From positions 1-64,000 of the forward strand of contig JAOWBW010001303.1 in assembly GCA_026119855.1 (NCBI GenBank): a DNA stretch of 64,000 nt, in the 5' to 3' direction. The notes beneath the pieces were generated by a model, which was given only the letters and a program-made list of their open reading frames with translations, was not told where the DNA came from and made no database searches. Source of the stretch: Campanula takesimana (taxonomy: Eukaryota > Streptophyta > Magnoliopsida > Asterales > Campanulaceae). Positions within the stretch are counted from its first letter, which is position 1; every line of letters begins with the position of its first letter. Below are positions 12,501 through 27,400 of this stretch, one piece after another. Position numbers and translations under genes: made by a program.

Positions 12501-15500
12501 AGGTTTGCTACCTATAAACTGAGTGGAGCTGCTGAGCACTGGTGGAGAGCTTTGAAAACAAATTGGGATGAGAATCATGTACCCTATACTTGGAGCAGAA
12601 CACTATGTCTGTGGCTCAGTATACATCCAAATTCACGGAGTTATCCAGGTACTGTACTCACTTGGTGGCAACTGAGGAAAGGAAAGCAACTAGATTTGTG
12701 AAGGGTTTAAAAACTGTGATTCGAAGTCAACTAGTATCCCACAAGTTGCAAGATTTTCAAGATGATGTTGATAGAGCATATCAGGTGGAGCATGATATAG
12801 AAGAACATAAGAGGAAAATTGAATTGGCTGGTACAGGAAGGCAAGGAAGACCTCAACCACAGCGTGGTGATAATCGAGGAGGTCAGGGAAGACCATCACA
12901 ATTTAGAGGGCAACCACAAGGACAACCAATTGTCAGAAATCAAAGTAGAAGGATTTGTAATTACTGTCTGAAGGAAGGGCACACTGAAGAGCGATGTTGG
13001 AAGAAGCAGGGAAAGTGTTTGAATTGTGGTCAGCTTGGCCATTTTCAGAAGGATTGTCCAAGATCAAGGATTGTACCATATGGGAGTGGAGCAGGATCGT
13101 CTCAGGGTCAGAAGAGGGATGCCTCAGGGAAGCCTAAGGTGCAAGGTCGTGTTTTTGCTATCAACCAACACAGGCTTCAAATTCTTCTATCGTGATAGGA
13201 GGTATAATTTATGTGTCTAGTTTGAGGGCACGAGCACTTATCGACCCTGGCTCTTCGCATTCTTATGTGTCTGTGCATTTTGCTTCTCGATTGCATGTTT
13301 CTTCTGAATCTCTACCTTATGTGTTAGAAGTGTCTACTCCAATAGGGGAGTGTTTGGTGACTAATAAGGTATTACATGGCTGTGATGTGCATATTTGAGA
13401 GCATGTTTTATTTGCTGATTTAGTTGTTTTGCCATTACAAGATTTTGATATTATCTTGGGAATGGATTGGTTGAGTAAATACCATGCTTCAGTTGATTGT
13501 TATAAAAAGGTGGTTACATTTTCTATTCCTGATGTGCTTGAATTTACTTTTGAGGCTGTTCCTTTGGGTAAGGGAATTCGTATTATTTCTTAAGTGAAAG
13601 CTAGAAAGTTGTTGCATCGTGGTTGTACGGGGTATTTGGCTAGTGTTCTTGATACTACTAAAAAGTTGCCTGAAGTAGATGATGTGCATATTGTGAAAGA
13701 GTTTCCTGATGTGTTCTCTACTGAGTATTCTATGCCTCCTGATAGGGAGATCGAGTTTTGTATTGACTTACTTCCAGGTACTACCCCGATATCTGAGTCA
13801 CCTTACAGAATGGCTCCAGCTGAATTAAAGGAGTTGAAAATTCAACTGCAAGAGTTGCTTGATAGGGGTTTCATCCGACCCAGTGTATCACCGTGGGGAG
13901 CTCCTGTATTGTTTGTAAAGAAGAAAGATGGGTCCTTGAGACTATGCATCGACTATAGAAAACTGAATTAGGTGACTGTAAAGAACAAATATCCTTTGCC
14001 TCACATTGATGATTTATTTGATCAACTCCAAGGGTCAGTTGTTTTTTCGAAGCTTTATTTGAGGAGTGGGTATCATCAGTTGAAGATTCACTCAGAAGAC
14101 ATTCCTAAGACTGCTTTTTGTAGTAGGTATGGTCATTATGAGTTTCTTGTTATGCCTTTCGGGTTAACAAACGCTCCAGCTGTTTTCATGGATATGATGA
14201 ATCGAGTTTTCAAGTCTTATCTTGATTCTTTTGTGGTTGTGTTTATTGATGACATCCTTGTTTATTCCAAGTCTCGGGAGGAACATGAGCAACACTTGCG
14301 AATGGTTCTATCTATTCTTCGGGAGAAGCAGTTGTTTGCAAAATTCAGTAAGTGTGCTTTTTGGCTCGATGAAGTGTCTTTTCTGGGACATGTGGTTTCT
14401 AATAGAGGTATATCTGTTGATCCATCAAAAATTGAAGCTATTGTGAATTGGAAAAGGCCATAATCAGTTACAGAAATTCGAAGTTTCTTGGGGTTAGCTG
14501 GGTACTACAGAAGATTCATTGAAGGGTTTTCTAAAATTGCAACACCATTGACTCAGTTGACTCGAAAGAATGTGCCATATGTATGGATGCCAAATGTCAA
14601 GTTAGTTTTGAAGAGTTAAAGAAAAGGTTGACCACCGCTCCTATTCTTGCACTGCCTAATGGGAATGATGAATTGATGATTTATAGTGATGCTTCAAAGG
14701 AAGGATTGGGGTGTGTTTTAATGCAAAGTGGGAAGGTAATTGCGTATGCTTTAAGGAAGTTAACTCCTAGAGCAGAATTATCCAACCCATGATATGGAGC
14801 TTGCAGCTATTGTTTTTGCGTTACACAAATGGAAGCATTACCTATATGGAGCAAAGTTTGAGATTTTCACTGATCATCAGAGTTTGAAGTATCTTTTCTC
14901 CCAGAAAGAGTTGAATAATAGACAAAGAAGATGGATGGAGCTGTTGAAGGATTATGATTGCACCATTTCTTATCATCCGGGCAAGGCAAATGTGGTAGCT
15001 GATGCTATTAGACGGAAGTCTTATGTAGCTTCATTGATGATACGGGAATGGAAGATGTTAGAGGATGCTCGAGATTGGTGTCCTTATGAATCGAGTCATG
15101 GGGCTATATTTGCGAATATCAGAGTTTTACCAACCTTAATTCAACAAATCAAGGATGCACAGAAAGATGACCCCGAGTTAGTGAAGGTTGTGGGAAAAAT
15201 CAAAGATGGAAGATTTGAAGACTTTTCTCTCAGTTCTGAAGGAGTCTTGACTTTCAGAGGTAGATTATGTGTTCCTAATGTTGATGGGATTAAACTTCAA
15301 GTTCTTGAGGAAGGCCATAAGTCGAGGTATACTATTCATCCTGGGAGTACTAAAATGTATCATGATTTGAAGCAACAGTTTTGGTGGAACAACATGAAGC
15401 GGGAGATAGCGGATTATGTGTCGAAGTGTTTGACTTGTCAACAAGTGAAAGCTGAACATCAAAGACCCGCAGGTTTGCTTCAACCTTTAGAGATACCGGA

Positions 15501-18500
15501 ATGGAAATAGGAACATGTTATTATGGATTTTGTGATAGGGTTACCTCGTACTAGAAAAAGGCATGATGCAGTTTGGGTGATTGTAGACAGATTGACAAAG
15601 TCTTCTCATTTCCTACCTATTGAGATTGGTTATTCGATGGAAAGCTTGCTACTTTGTACATTAATGAGATAGTGAGGTTGCATGGAGTTCCTGTTAGCAT
15701 TGTTTCTGATCGTAATCCTAGATTCACATCTCGGTTTTGGCAAGCATTTCAGAAGGCTTTGGGTTCAGAGTTGAGATTTAGTACTGCTTTTCATCCTCAA
15801 ACAGATGGCCAGTCAGAAAGGACCATTCAGATTCTTGAGGATATGTTGAGAGCTTGTTCAGTTGATTTTGCATATTCTTGGGATATTCATTTGCCTCTCG
15901 TAGAATTTGCTTAAAACAACATTTTTCAGTCGAGTATTGGGATGGCTCCTTATAAGCATTGTATGGAAGAAAGTTTCGTTCACCTATTTGTTTGGATGAA
16001 GTTGGGGAAGCAAAGATTGGGGTGTTGATATGGTTAATGACTCAGTTGAGAATGTTAAGCTTATTCGGGATCGATTGACTATTGCTCAGAGTCGTCAAAA
16101 GAGTTATCCTGATCACCAGATGCGAGACCTTGAGTTTGAAAAGGGTGACTTTGTGTTTCTGAAAGTTTCACCAAAGGTGGGAATTAAGAGATATGGGAAG
16201 AAAGGTAAACTTGCTCCTAGATTTGTCGGTCCTTTTGAGATTTTGGGAAGAGTTGGAGATCGAGCTTATCGTCTTGCGTTACCTCCTTCTATTGACAAGA
16301 TTCATAATGTGTTCCATGTTTCGATGCTTCGAAAGTATGTGTATGATCCATCTCATGTGTTATCTGAGATACCTGAGGATATTGAACCCAGTATGTCCTA
16401 TGAGGAGCATCCAGTTCAGGTGATTGATTCTAAAGTCCAAGATTTGAGAACTAAAAGTATTCCTCTTGTTAGAGTTGTGTGGAGGAACCATAATGTGGAA
16501 GAATCTACTTGGGAGCTTCGGGATGAAATGGAGAGGAAATATCCTTGGTTATTTAATTCGTTTGGTAAGTCATTCTAAAATTCGGGATGAATTTTATTTA
16601 AGGGGGAGTGATTGTAATGACCCAAAAAACCCGTCCCTATTTATTTTAAATTTTTGGGAGTTTTAATTTGGACATTATATGTGCATTTTATGTGTTGCAT
16701 CATATTTTATGATTTGCACATCTTACTTGATTATTTGTGTTATTTAGTTAGTTAGTAATAATAATGATTAAGGGAGTTAATTAATTAAGTTGAAACTTTA
16801 GGGTCCTTTGTGAAAATAAAACTACACGGGCTTAAGTGTTGAAAATGAAAGTCCAGTGACTAAAGTAGAAAAATGGGGCAAATATCTTGTATAACTTATC
16901 CTTCTTCCCCTCTTTCTCTGTGTTAATTCACTTAGCAACTTTTCTCTCGTTCAACTTAGGGTTAAGAAGAAAAGGTAAGTTCAACCTATTTCGATTTAAT
17001 TCTTTTTATTTACTTATCTGTTTTAAAAACTAATTATATAAAAATGATCAGGGCGTTGAGTAGGTCATTTCTACCCGAATAAAACTTATTTCAGCGATAC
17101 TTTTTCCGGAAATAGGTAAGTTACTAATTCCCCTTTAAATATTAAAATGGTCATATATGTTATACTTGATACTTGTACTTGTTAATTTTTGTGATTTGAA
17201 TGATATTTGTGATACTTGTAATTTTGGGACAAAGTGAGTATTTGGTATGGTTGGTTTTGATGGGTTGAAAGGTTAAGTTGTGTAGCCAAGTTGTGTTACG
17301 AACGTTTTAGTAATGTAAGTACTATACTTTTGGGACGGTGAAACGAAGGGAGTAAAATTAGCAAGTTTTGGGCCTGGCGGGTGTGTTGGGCGGCCGCCCA
17401 AATAGGGTGTGCGGCCACACACTTATCTGGAAGGTTTTTATCTTGGGGCAGAGTGTTTTGGGCGGCCGCACAGGCTGGTGTGGGCGACCGCCCAGGGTTG
17501 CTGAAAAATGGAGTTGTTCCATTCCAAGTGATTTAAAGTTCAAGCTTGGTCTAGGTCTTAGGTGATATCCTAGAGTACCTAGAGGGTTGTTGTGGAACAC
17601 CCTAGTGTTTGAAATTTGTTCATTTGTGAACAAATGTGTTATGGAATGTGAATAAGTGTTACATGGGGTATTATTGAACATCTTTTGATGTGATTTGGAT
17701 TGGTTCATCTTTGTGATGTGGTTTGGATTGGTTCATCTTTGTGATGTGTTTGGCTTGATTCCCTACTTTGGAATCATTGCCCCTGGTTGTTGTTTAAGCA
17801 AGTATTCATTACTATGCTCGTTTGGAAGTCCAACTGGTACTTGTTGTAAAGTCGGGCAGTGGTAGGGATTATAATGGCACACGAGCCAAGTTCATTGTAA
17901 GGCTTCTACCATTGGTTTCCCATTTTTAACCCCCTTCCTTGGGCCACGGATTGGGTCTGGGCTAGCTCTCCCTTGTGTGAGTTTATTCACCATTTGGGTT
18001 ATGACTATGTGTCATTTTCCCCCTCTTGTTGTTGTTGTTGTTGTTTTGTTCATGAACTGGTTTCAGCCCTTTGGTGCTGCTCAGTTGATACCTCTCAGAT
18101 GGTTATATGTTTGATTCGAGAACCTTGGCTCAGTATCCACGTATGAGTGTTTATTTCCGCCTTATGTGTGGTATGATGAGTTGGTCGTTATTTCCAACCG
18201 GTATGGGATGGTTGGCGATAGGGAGCCTCTCATGTTATGTGCTATGTGGATGTTTATTGACATTGTTCAATTTCGAGTATCATTTCAGCATGTAACGTAG
18301 TTGCATTTTAGTAGCTTACTGAGATTCATTCTCACCCTTATTTGTTTACTGTTTTAGATAAAGGAGAGCCCAGGGGATAGGTCACTGCACAAGGGAGGAC
18401 GTCGAGGTGGTGATTTTGGGTAAGACATTTTGGGATATGTGTTATGTAAAGGCTACATTATGTAAATGTATAACCTTTTGGGTAGTGTACCCCTGACTTC

Positions 18501-21406
18501 ATCTTGTATCACCTATTTTTGGAACATGTTGGTGAGTTGTAAATTTGTAAGTAAAGTGTGTAAGCCTTATGGCTAAGTACTTTGGATTGTGAAAGTTGTT
18601 TGTGTGAAATGAAGTCAAGTTTTAAGTAAATGTGTTTGGTTATATGAAACTTTTATGAAAGTACATTTCGAAAAATTTCCCTAAAATGTTTTATGACGTC
18701 TTCCGTGCGTGGGGCCAAGTAGGACCACGGGTACGGGGCGCGACATAAGAAGCGTATAATCCCTCTAAAGTATGATACCGGCAGAAGCGCGTCTACTCCG
18801 GTACCATAAGGAGTCCAACAAACCTATAACTCACTTTGTTAGGCAACGTCAACAGAATACTCCCTCTGTCCCAGTGAAAGTGGCACTAGTGCCACTTTCA
18901 CTGGGACGGAGGGAGTATAACAATTTAAATATAAATAACTCACCCTCTCAACTGGCATCGTGTCTAGGGTGCGGCGATACATCAGTAGATGCTCCATCTC
19001 CCTTCTAGCTCTATCACTACGTGACCATTTAAGGGCTCTCGGCTGCCCCTCCTGCCATTGCGGGTTCAAAAGTCGCCGGAAGTCCGGGAAGTACTCGTAT
19101 ATCCAGCACTGAAATGTATGTAAATAAATTAGTAAATAATGTTACAAAAATAAAATACTCCCTCCGTCCCAAAATATATGTTGTTTTAGAGGTTTGCACA
19201 CATATTAACAAATGTAATTATTACTTATAAAAAAGACTCAATCACCCCTATAAAAGTTCAACTACCAATTAAATTAAATGTTAGGACAGAGGGAGTATTA
19301 AAGAAATATTAAATATTACCTCTAGCAGAGTCGAACAACCACCCATCTGAGCGCATCCGGATCTGGACGCCTTCCCCACTCGCGGTACAAGTACGCGAAA
19401 GCAGCTGATCCCCAGGCGAGACGCCCCACTCTCGGAAGATCCATGCACAGTGAAAGATAGGCTGCAGGCATCTTATCCTGACTCTTGTCCACGAACAACG
19501 TGCAACCCAAGAGGAACAGGATATAAGTAGAAGCACGCTGATAATCTGTCATGGCTGAACGGGCCTGAAAGGCAAGCCATAGGTAATGTAATGTATAGGA
19601 CGTGCCCCTCAGACAACCGATGAGGTGTCTCTGGATCTCGTTTAGGTCAGGCTCTGGATCCGCCTTCCTAACAGGAATACCTAGACAGCTGATAGCTATA
19701 AATTGAAAATGAAAAAATTAATAAAATTGATAAAAGTATATAACAACAATATACCTAGAATATGAGTGACGTCATACATCATGATCGTCATCTCCCCCCA
19801 CGGCATGTGGAGCGTGTTAGTCTCAGGAGACTACCGTTCCACAAATGCCGTTAGCAGCGCCGAGCTAGTCCGGCAAATGGTGGTATCATGCAGGTGCTGG
19901 ATACCCGATACATCAACTTCAGTCAACCAAGCTCTATCATCCTCCGCCAGATTAGCACGCGAGAACCTGTTGATTCCAAACAAAACATTATAATTAATAC
20001 TCCCTCCGTTCCAAAAAAACAGTCCCATTTTGATTTTTTGTGGTGAACAAAAATGAACTTTGACCAAACATTGGTGTCAATTTAATGATCACAATGAAAT
20101 TATAGAAATTGTTATTGATAAATCACTTAAAGATTTATCAATTACAATTTTTAGAATTTCACAATAATGATTAGCTTAACACCAATGTTTCGTCAAAGTT
20201 TATTTTTGTTCACCACAAAAAGTCAAAATGAGACTGTTTTTCTGGAACGGAGGGAGTAACACACTAAAAACAAATAATAAAACTATTTATAAACAAATAG
20301 CTTACCTATCCAGATGCTGCTGTCTGGTATGGAACTTCACCACTGACTGACAAGTGGGGTTACCCCAAATCTCTCGGTCTCGGTGATGACCGAACCCGTA
20401 TAACAGCTCACACACCTCTGGGTCGCCACCTGGGTCGCTCTCAATCTGCCATGGTGTAACAGGCTTCTTACCCCCTGCGGCCCGTGCCTCCCCTCTAGCC
20501 ACCTACGGACCCTGCCTCCTGCGAGGCCTCAAAGTTGCATCCTCCTCCTCCTCCTCACCGTCATCAGATGCTCGTGCCTCCGCATCTGCCTCGGGTACGT
20601 CTGATGCCGTCTCATCAGAATCAGAAGATGACGACTCCGCATCTGCCTCGGGAACATAAGAGGCCGTCTCATCATCTGTACGCTCCTCATGTCCTACATC
20701 CTCAGGCTGTACATCCTCAGTCTGATGAAGCAAAACATTCTTGTCATGCTTTTTTTTGGTGCGCAAAGCTGCCTCCTCGGCCTTCCTCTTTCTATTAGAC
20801 GCATTCGAACGTTCACGTCCCTACAAAAAATTAAATAAGAGACAATAAATAAGCGACAATTCTAGTTGAAATATTTAACAACAGTAAATTTGGACAATTC
20901 AACAAACAAACAGTGCTACAAACAATCTACAACAATATATCATCAATCTACAACTTTGTTTTTTTTCAGTAACAGTTTACATTTCATGTGCTTATACACG
21001 AAATGTTGAGAACCATTTCGTATGCCTATACACGAAATGTTGAGAACCATCTCGTGTAAAGTTCATACGAGTTACATGGAACCATCTCGTGTAAAGGCAT
21101 ACGAACCCACAAGAACAACTCGTGTAAAACCACACGAAATCAACGCCGGCAGTTTCAGATTTTTTAACCACCAATTCGTACACAATTCGAACAATAAACC
21201 CTAAATAAAGCAATCAAACACAATTACAACAATGTAGGATCAAATTTAAACTACGATTAAGCATTATAGGATCGAATTTTAGGCATAAAAGTCAAGTTAT
21301 GAATTGAAATTGAAAGTTAGGGTTATAAATTGGGGGTTACCTGTGTAGCGGCGGTAGAGGAGGCGGCGCCGGACTTGCCACCGACGGTGGGGAGCTTCTT
21401 TTTCAT
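9525..21406 (-). pseudogene. plant mobile domain (MAIN-like) gene, six exons, disrupted
   Basis: Exons joined by GT-AG sites, minus strand: 21406-21341, 20820-20306, 19966-19755, 19695-19320, 19108-18944, and 18823-18746 continued at 9988-9525. Exon 2 has a basic run and an acidic Glu/Asp/Ser tract. Exons 3-6 match the plant mobile domain: LLTAFVERWSPETNTLHMPW, then MTIMMYDVTHILG, then CWIYEYFP, then WTPYGTG with VSYFRGIIRFL. Family members act in silencing and meristem maintenance or belong to transposons. Defects: an in-frame TAG near 20503, a one-base frameshift near 19395, and a gypsy element in exon 6. Exon 6 reads continuously across the insertion once one TAAGA copy is removed. No MULE transposase is visible nearby. 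Whether it was a host gene or transposon cargo is open. Confidence 0.85.
9989..18745 (+). mobile_element. full-length Ty3/gypsy chromovirus-type retrotransposon (8757 bp)
   Basis: Two LTRs of 2120 and 2133 bp flank gag, protease, reverse transcriptase, RNase H, integrase and a C-terminal chromodomain, in the gypsy order. Perfect 5-bp target duplication TAAGA at 9984-9988 and 18746-18750. The target is exon 6 of the plant mobile domain pseudogene. The LTRs look nearly identical, so the insertion is fairly young, yet the coding region has many stops, three or more frameshifts and an internal gag deletion. The chromodomain and LTR start TGTAACGACCCC suggest the Tekay/Del group of chromoviruses, by inference. 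Confidence 0.95.
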
Positions 21407-24400
21407 TGTTTGTGGTGGTGTGTTGTGGTGGTTTGTTGTGGTGGTGGTAGTCAGGTGGAGTATTCGTTTGTTGATGGAGGGAGTGAGAGATGGATAGTTT
21501 TTTTTTTTTTTAAATGAAAGGATTTGGGTATTTTGGAGGTATATATATGAGGGTATTATAGTAAATAACTTATGCCTTGCACAACCCATGCCTTGCAAAT
21601 AAGTGAACCCCGAAAAGTAGGGAGTTGAGGAACCATCTTTAACTTTGATTATGACATTGTACCTGTGAATTAAGTTAAGTGAAAATAATCTAGTGCAATG
21701 CTGATTGGTTTTCCATTACTTTGTTATGGCAAATGTTTAATCGCTAGAAGGTATTCCCTTCGTTTCAATTAAACTATTATTAATGATGGTGAAAGTATCT
21801 CTTATGCAAGCAGTTAATCACCTTGGAAGTTGAACTATTTAGGGGCAAATAGGTGTTCGTAACATGCATTAATTACATTGCGTACTATGTGCAAAAAAGT
21901 ATAAAGCGACATATATTTTGGAATGGAGGTCGTAGTTTAAATGGTACTCACATGAGCTTCGTGGTTGTGAAGGAATCGCATTGGCTACAAAAAAAAAAAA
22001 ACCCGTTGGTGGTGCTGATAATTTTGTTTGCACAATAGCCACAAGCAACAAAATACCATGGCCGATTGGAAACGACTGTTTCAATTGTGCAGGAAGTCCA
22101 TACGTGTCCAATCTATGATGAATACGTAATTGATAAAACAAATGAAATATGTAGTAAAAAAAAACCGAGTATGTAAATTTCGAATTAAATACTTACTGTA
22201 TAAAGAGATGGTAGTTGTGACAAATTTATCACAGGGTGTAACTCCATACCATCTACTTTTGGGAAATTAAATTGCACCATTATTTTGAGTTGGTTTTGTC
22301 AAAAAGATAGAAAAGAAAAGCCAACCATCTAACATCCTTACATAACCCTCTTTCCATCCATAAAGCACGTACATGTACTTTTTTTTTTTTTTTAGTCAAT
22401 GGAAAGAAGACATGCACTGGTCAGTCAACATTTGGTGCCACTATGTGTCAAATACTCCTTACGTCCCGAATGATAGTCCATCTGTTTTGATTGGATTTAC
22501 GAACGAAATGTGAGTAATAATTAAGCTTACTTGTAGTTATTGTAATGGAGTTTTTAAAAATTTTCTTGATACACAATTATAAATACTATTAATATCAATT
22601 TTTTGATTCATATTAAAATAATATTAAGTAGCATTTATAACTGCTTAAAGTGTCCACGTAGTGACAATGGGGCAAAAGATAGTAAATTATTCTGAGACGG
22701 AGGGAGCATTTAAAAATATAGCATCAAGCAGACAGTTAAGCATGCAAGAGAAAAAGTCATACTTAGCTTCGTAAAAGATAACATTTCTGACATGGTCATT
22801 TCCAACACTTTAATATGAGTCCAGATCTCCTGTGCCCCTCCATGTGCCCCTCTAATCTGGACCGTTTATGTTGATATTGTAAACGGTCCATATTAAAGGG
22901 GCACATGGAGGGGCACATGAGATCTCCTCTCCTTTAATATAAGGGTTAATGACAATTTATGGCCTGAACTCCAGGGGGTGCGTCTAAAAGGGGCCTGATT
23001 TTTTTTCCCGCTAGATCAGGGCTCAATATCTAAATTTTTCGTCAGTTAAGGGTTTTTTGACGGAAATCGTTAGAAAAGTTAGTTAAGTGCCATGTGCCGA
23101 GCACATGATCGTCAAAATGGATGGGTTTGTAATGATATTAGTTAGTAAGTGTTTTAGTGAAATTTTTGAAACTCAAAAGGTTTAAATTGAAGTTGATTTC
23201 CAATTTAAGGAGGTGAATTGAAATTTCTAAAATTAAAATGACTAACCTAACGTAATCACACCTAAATAACTCTAACACGTCTTCATCATCGCTCTCGCTC
23301 TCTCTCTCTGTTCATCGTCATCGCCGTTTTCCATCGCCGACGAGCGAACAACGCCTCGCGCCGGCGATTACCTTACCCGCTGTCATCTATCTCTCTCAGT
23401 TCGTCGTCTCTGCTTTCTTTCTTCCTCTAATTCGAAAACCCAATTGATGAACGAAATCCCCAATTTCTCTCTACTTCTACTTGGATCCGTGAAATCTAGC
23501 TCTTTTTCTCTATAGGTACTGCCACGATTTGGTCGAAGTTGGTTGGAACGAGGGGTATTGGTTGTCAGCAAGGTACGATGCCGGCAATTTTCAGTCTTAC
23601 CAAGGTACAATTTCGGCTATTTTCATCATTCCCAATTAGGTCTCTAGTGGAAAGCAAGAAGGCGTTGGGGTGGTGGTTGGAGAGGATGGTGTGGCCAGAG
23701 GGATGTTGAATCTGGGTTGGATTTTAAGGGTTAGGGTTGGGGATGAAGATGGGGGATGTTAACAGAGTATGCAACAGGTCTGACTTTGTTGACCAAGTCA
23801 AGATCCTCCTCTCTAATTTCGGCATTCTTGATCTCGACTGAGTAAAATTTGGATGTAATCAAATGCATTGTAGTACCTCTTTTATTGGAATTGGAATAAT
23901 TGTTTGAATTTATTTTTGTGAAATCACTTCATTTGTATATTGTTTGTAGTTTTGCGGTATAGATTGGATCTTGCTCAACTACAGATGTTGTGAATTCTTA
24001 TATATATATATATATACTCCCTCCGTCCCATTCGAAATAGGATTCTTGGTCTCGACACGGGGATTAAGGAATAATAATCTTTTATTATAAAAAGTTGTTT
24101 GAAAAGTAGGTTTTGTGAGTATGAAGGAGAGAGAAAGTGGGTGGGGAATAATAAATGAAAAGAAGTTGTGAGTATGACTAGTGGGTCCTACTAATAAAAA
24201 AATAATAAAAGCTTTCCATTTTGGGATGGTCTATTTCGAGTGGTCCTACTAATAAAAAAGTAATAAAAGTTTTCCATTGTAAATAGTGATAATTACTTTA
24301 TGTTGTTTTAAATTTGGTGAATGTCAAAATTAATTTATTATGTTCATAGAAAAAAATTTAAATTTATTTATAATTTTCTTTATTTTAAATTTATTATTTA

Positions 24401-27400
24401 GAAAATAATCTAAACCCTTTTATATTTAATATAGCTATTATATTAATTTGTTTAATAATTTTGAATTTTTTAATAAATTTATTTTATAAATGATAATTAC
24501 TTATTTTATTATATACTTGATTATTTAGAAAAAATATTTATTTCATTTTAAACCTTTTGAGTTTCAAAAATTTCACTAAAACCCTTACAAACTAATATCA
24601 TTATAAACCCATCCATTTTGACGATCACGTGCTCGGCACATGGCACTTAACTGACTTTGCTAACGATTTCCGTCAAAAAGCTCTTAACTGCAGAAAATTT
24701 GAGATATTGAGCCCTGATCTAGCGAAAAAAAAAAACCCAGACCCCTTTTAGACGCACCCCCTACAGTTCGGGCCCTAATATGTCATTAACCCTTAATATA
24801 ATATGGAGTTAATGTTACTGAGAAGAGCAACTGGGCGGTGGTAATTGAAGTTGAAGTGCACAGAGAGAAGGTGATAGTTTTTATGACCATGTACACAAAT
24901 GAAAGAAAATACTCCCTCGGTCCCAGTTTGATGTTCTTAGATATAGATTATGCACGCTTAGTAAGGAATTAATGAAAAAATAAAGGAAATGAGTCAACCA
25001 AAAGTAGAGAGTGAAAGATATAAATGTCAAATAAATATATTCATGAAGAAAGTTGGTGAAAGTAAGCTAGGTAAGTAATGTTTTTTTTTTTTTTTTTTAA
25101 TTAAATGAACTTTTTGAGGGCAAACTCCCAAAGCATAATTCATTCTTTTTTATTTAATTTATTTATACAACCTTCATATAAGTAATACTAGTTGTACCCC
25201 CGTGCGGTGCACGGCGGTAATTGTATTATTTTACCGTAATTTAAATTGTTAGTATAAATAATGTCACAAAGTTGGGAAAAAAATATTACTCCCTCTGTCC
25301 CTAAATGAGTGTTAATTTAATTTCAATGGACATAACCTTTTGTAAATTTTGGTGGCAAAAATGCATACTCCCTCCGTCCCATTAGTTACTTCACACTTTC
25401 CTTATTACGCGTCCCATTAGTTACTTCACACTTCCTAAAATGACAAAGAATCTTTACTATTCCACCCACGAATTCTCTCTCCTACTTTACTTTTATACTC
25501 ACAGCACCAATCAATTCACTATTTCCTACCCCACTTTCTCTTTCCTACCTCACTTTTCATACTCACAACACTTACTCAACTAACTTTTTTCTTAATTCGT
25601 GTGTAAATAGTAAATGTGAAGTAACTAATGGGACAGAGGGAGTATGTAATCTTATAATTGTCTTTACAATACTAACATTTTTTTATGTGTATGTACTCCC
25701 TCCGTCCCAGTTTAATGTTTTTAGTTTGACTATGCACGCTTGTAAAGAAACCAAGGCAAAAACAAAGGAAATGAGTCAACCAATAGTAGAGAGTAAAGGA
25801 TATAAATGTCAAAAAACACTATTCATGAAGCAAGTGGGTGAAAGTAAGTTAGGTAAGTAATGATTTTTTTGTAATTAAATGTACTTTTTGAGGGTAAGAT
25901 TCTTCAAAACACTATTCATTCTTTTCTATTTATGAAATAAAGCAACTAAAAACCTTAAATTGTGACAGACCTAGAAGGAAAGTAAGAACCTTAAACTGGG
26001 ACGGAGACGGTATAAAGATAATAACTCATACCACCTTGCAATATGTACAATCGTTGTTTGCAGTTTTACACTCTTTTTTCGTCAACATAAATAAATTAAA
26101 GAACTCATACCACATTGCAATCTGTACACTTTTGACACACAACACAATTTTTTATTTCCAAAACATTAAGATGGTGTTAATGGTAATGGGAAAACCAGCT
26201 GTTTACTGTATCGAAGGGAACGGGCGGCTTTGAAGCGGCTAAAGCAGAATTCGGAGATGATGCCATGGCGATTTGCTGGCGCAATGCGCGAATACGTAGG
26301 TAGGTACTGTTTGTTTTATTCGTGTACTCATTTGCTGAAATTGAAATAGAGTTGTCACCGCATTTGTTTTTCTAAGTTTTCGATGCTGCACCTATTTTAC
26401 GATGCTATTTTAGTTCTTATAAAAAAAATTGTTCCATTATGGTGAAGTTTCAGATTATATGCTACATCTTGAACAACCGTACGTTAGGAAAGAAGTCTAA
26501 GTTGATATCAAAGTATCCATCTGTCTATTAATCATACAGGCTTCTTGACACTGCGTTCCATCGTTATACTCCCTCTGTTTTTTGTTTGTCCCAAAATGCT
26601 TGTCCCGTTTCTAAATGAAAGCTTCAAAATCATCGCATTTCCAAAAATTATAATGCAACATTAAAATTTTTTGAGAAGTCTACCGGGCTATCATTTTGAG
26701 ATGGAGGGAGTATCAAGCTATTCAACCTCTACATGTGCTCACTGAAGAAACTAATTGGCATACATGATTTCGAAAAGAAAAAAAAGAAGAACAAAAAAAA
26801 ATTAGTTGGCATACATGAGAAGTAATTTTCAACATTTCACAAACCTACGTAAACTGAATTCTATTATAAGAAACTACTCTTATAATATAAACAACCACAA
26901 ATAACAATTATTTTTTTCTGTTGCCCACATACATCGCTTGATCGTCGAACACGTAAAAAATAGTTACTCTCAACTTTCACTGAATTTTATTCCATAGATA
27001 TTGTTGGTCCCCGAGGGCAACAAGGGTATAGAACCACTTGAGAGGGGGGGTGAATAGCGGTCCAAATTTTTTCGTAAAATACCCTTAAAAATCAACCGAG
27101 TACTTATCAGTTTGGTCAACTGCGGTTTAAAGCACTTAAACCGAACTGATAAAATGCACAGCGGAGTTTTGCAGTTTTGGCCAAACTGATAGTTAAAGAG
27201 TTGGGCGGTTTGACTCGTGTTGAAAACACTATGATGCAACCGATAGATCAAATTGAAGATCAAAGAAAAACACAATTCACTTTTCAAGTCATTTCGTATA
27301 TGGATTCAAGTTAAAGACCACAAACAGAAAAGTAAATAACAAGACAGAAAATTAAAGATCAAACACACAATTTGAAGAGGTTCGTTCTTGAATGAACTAT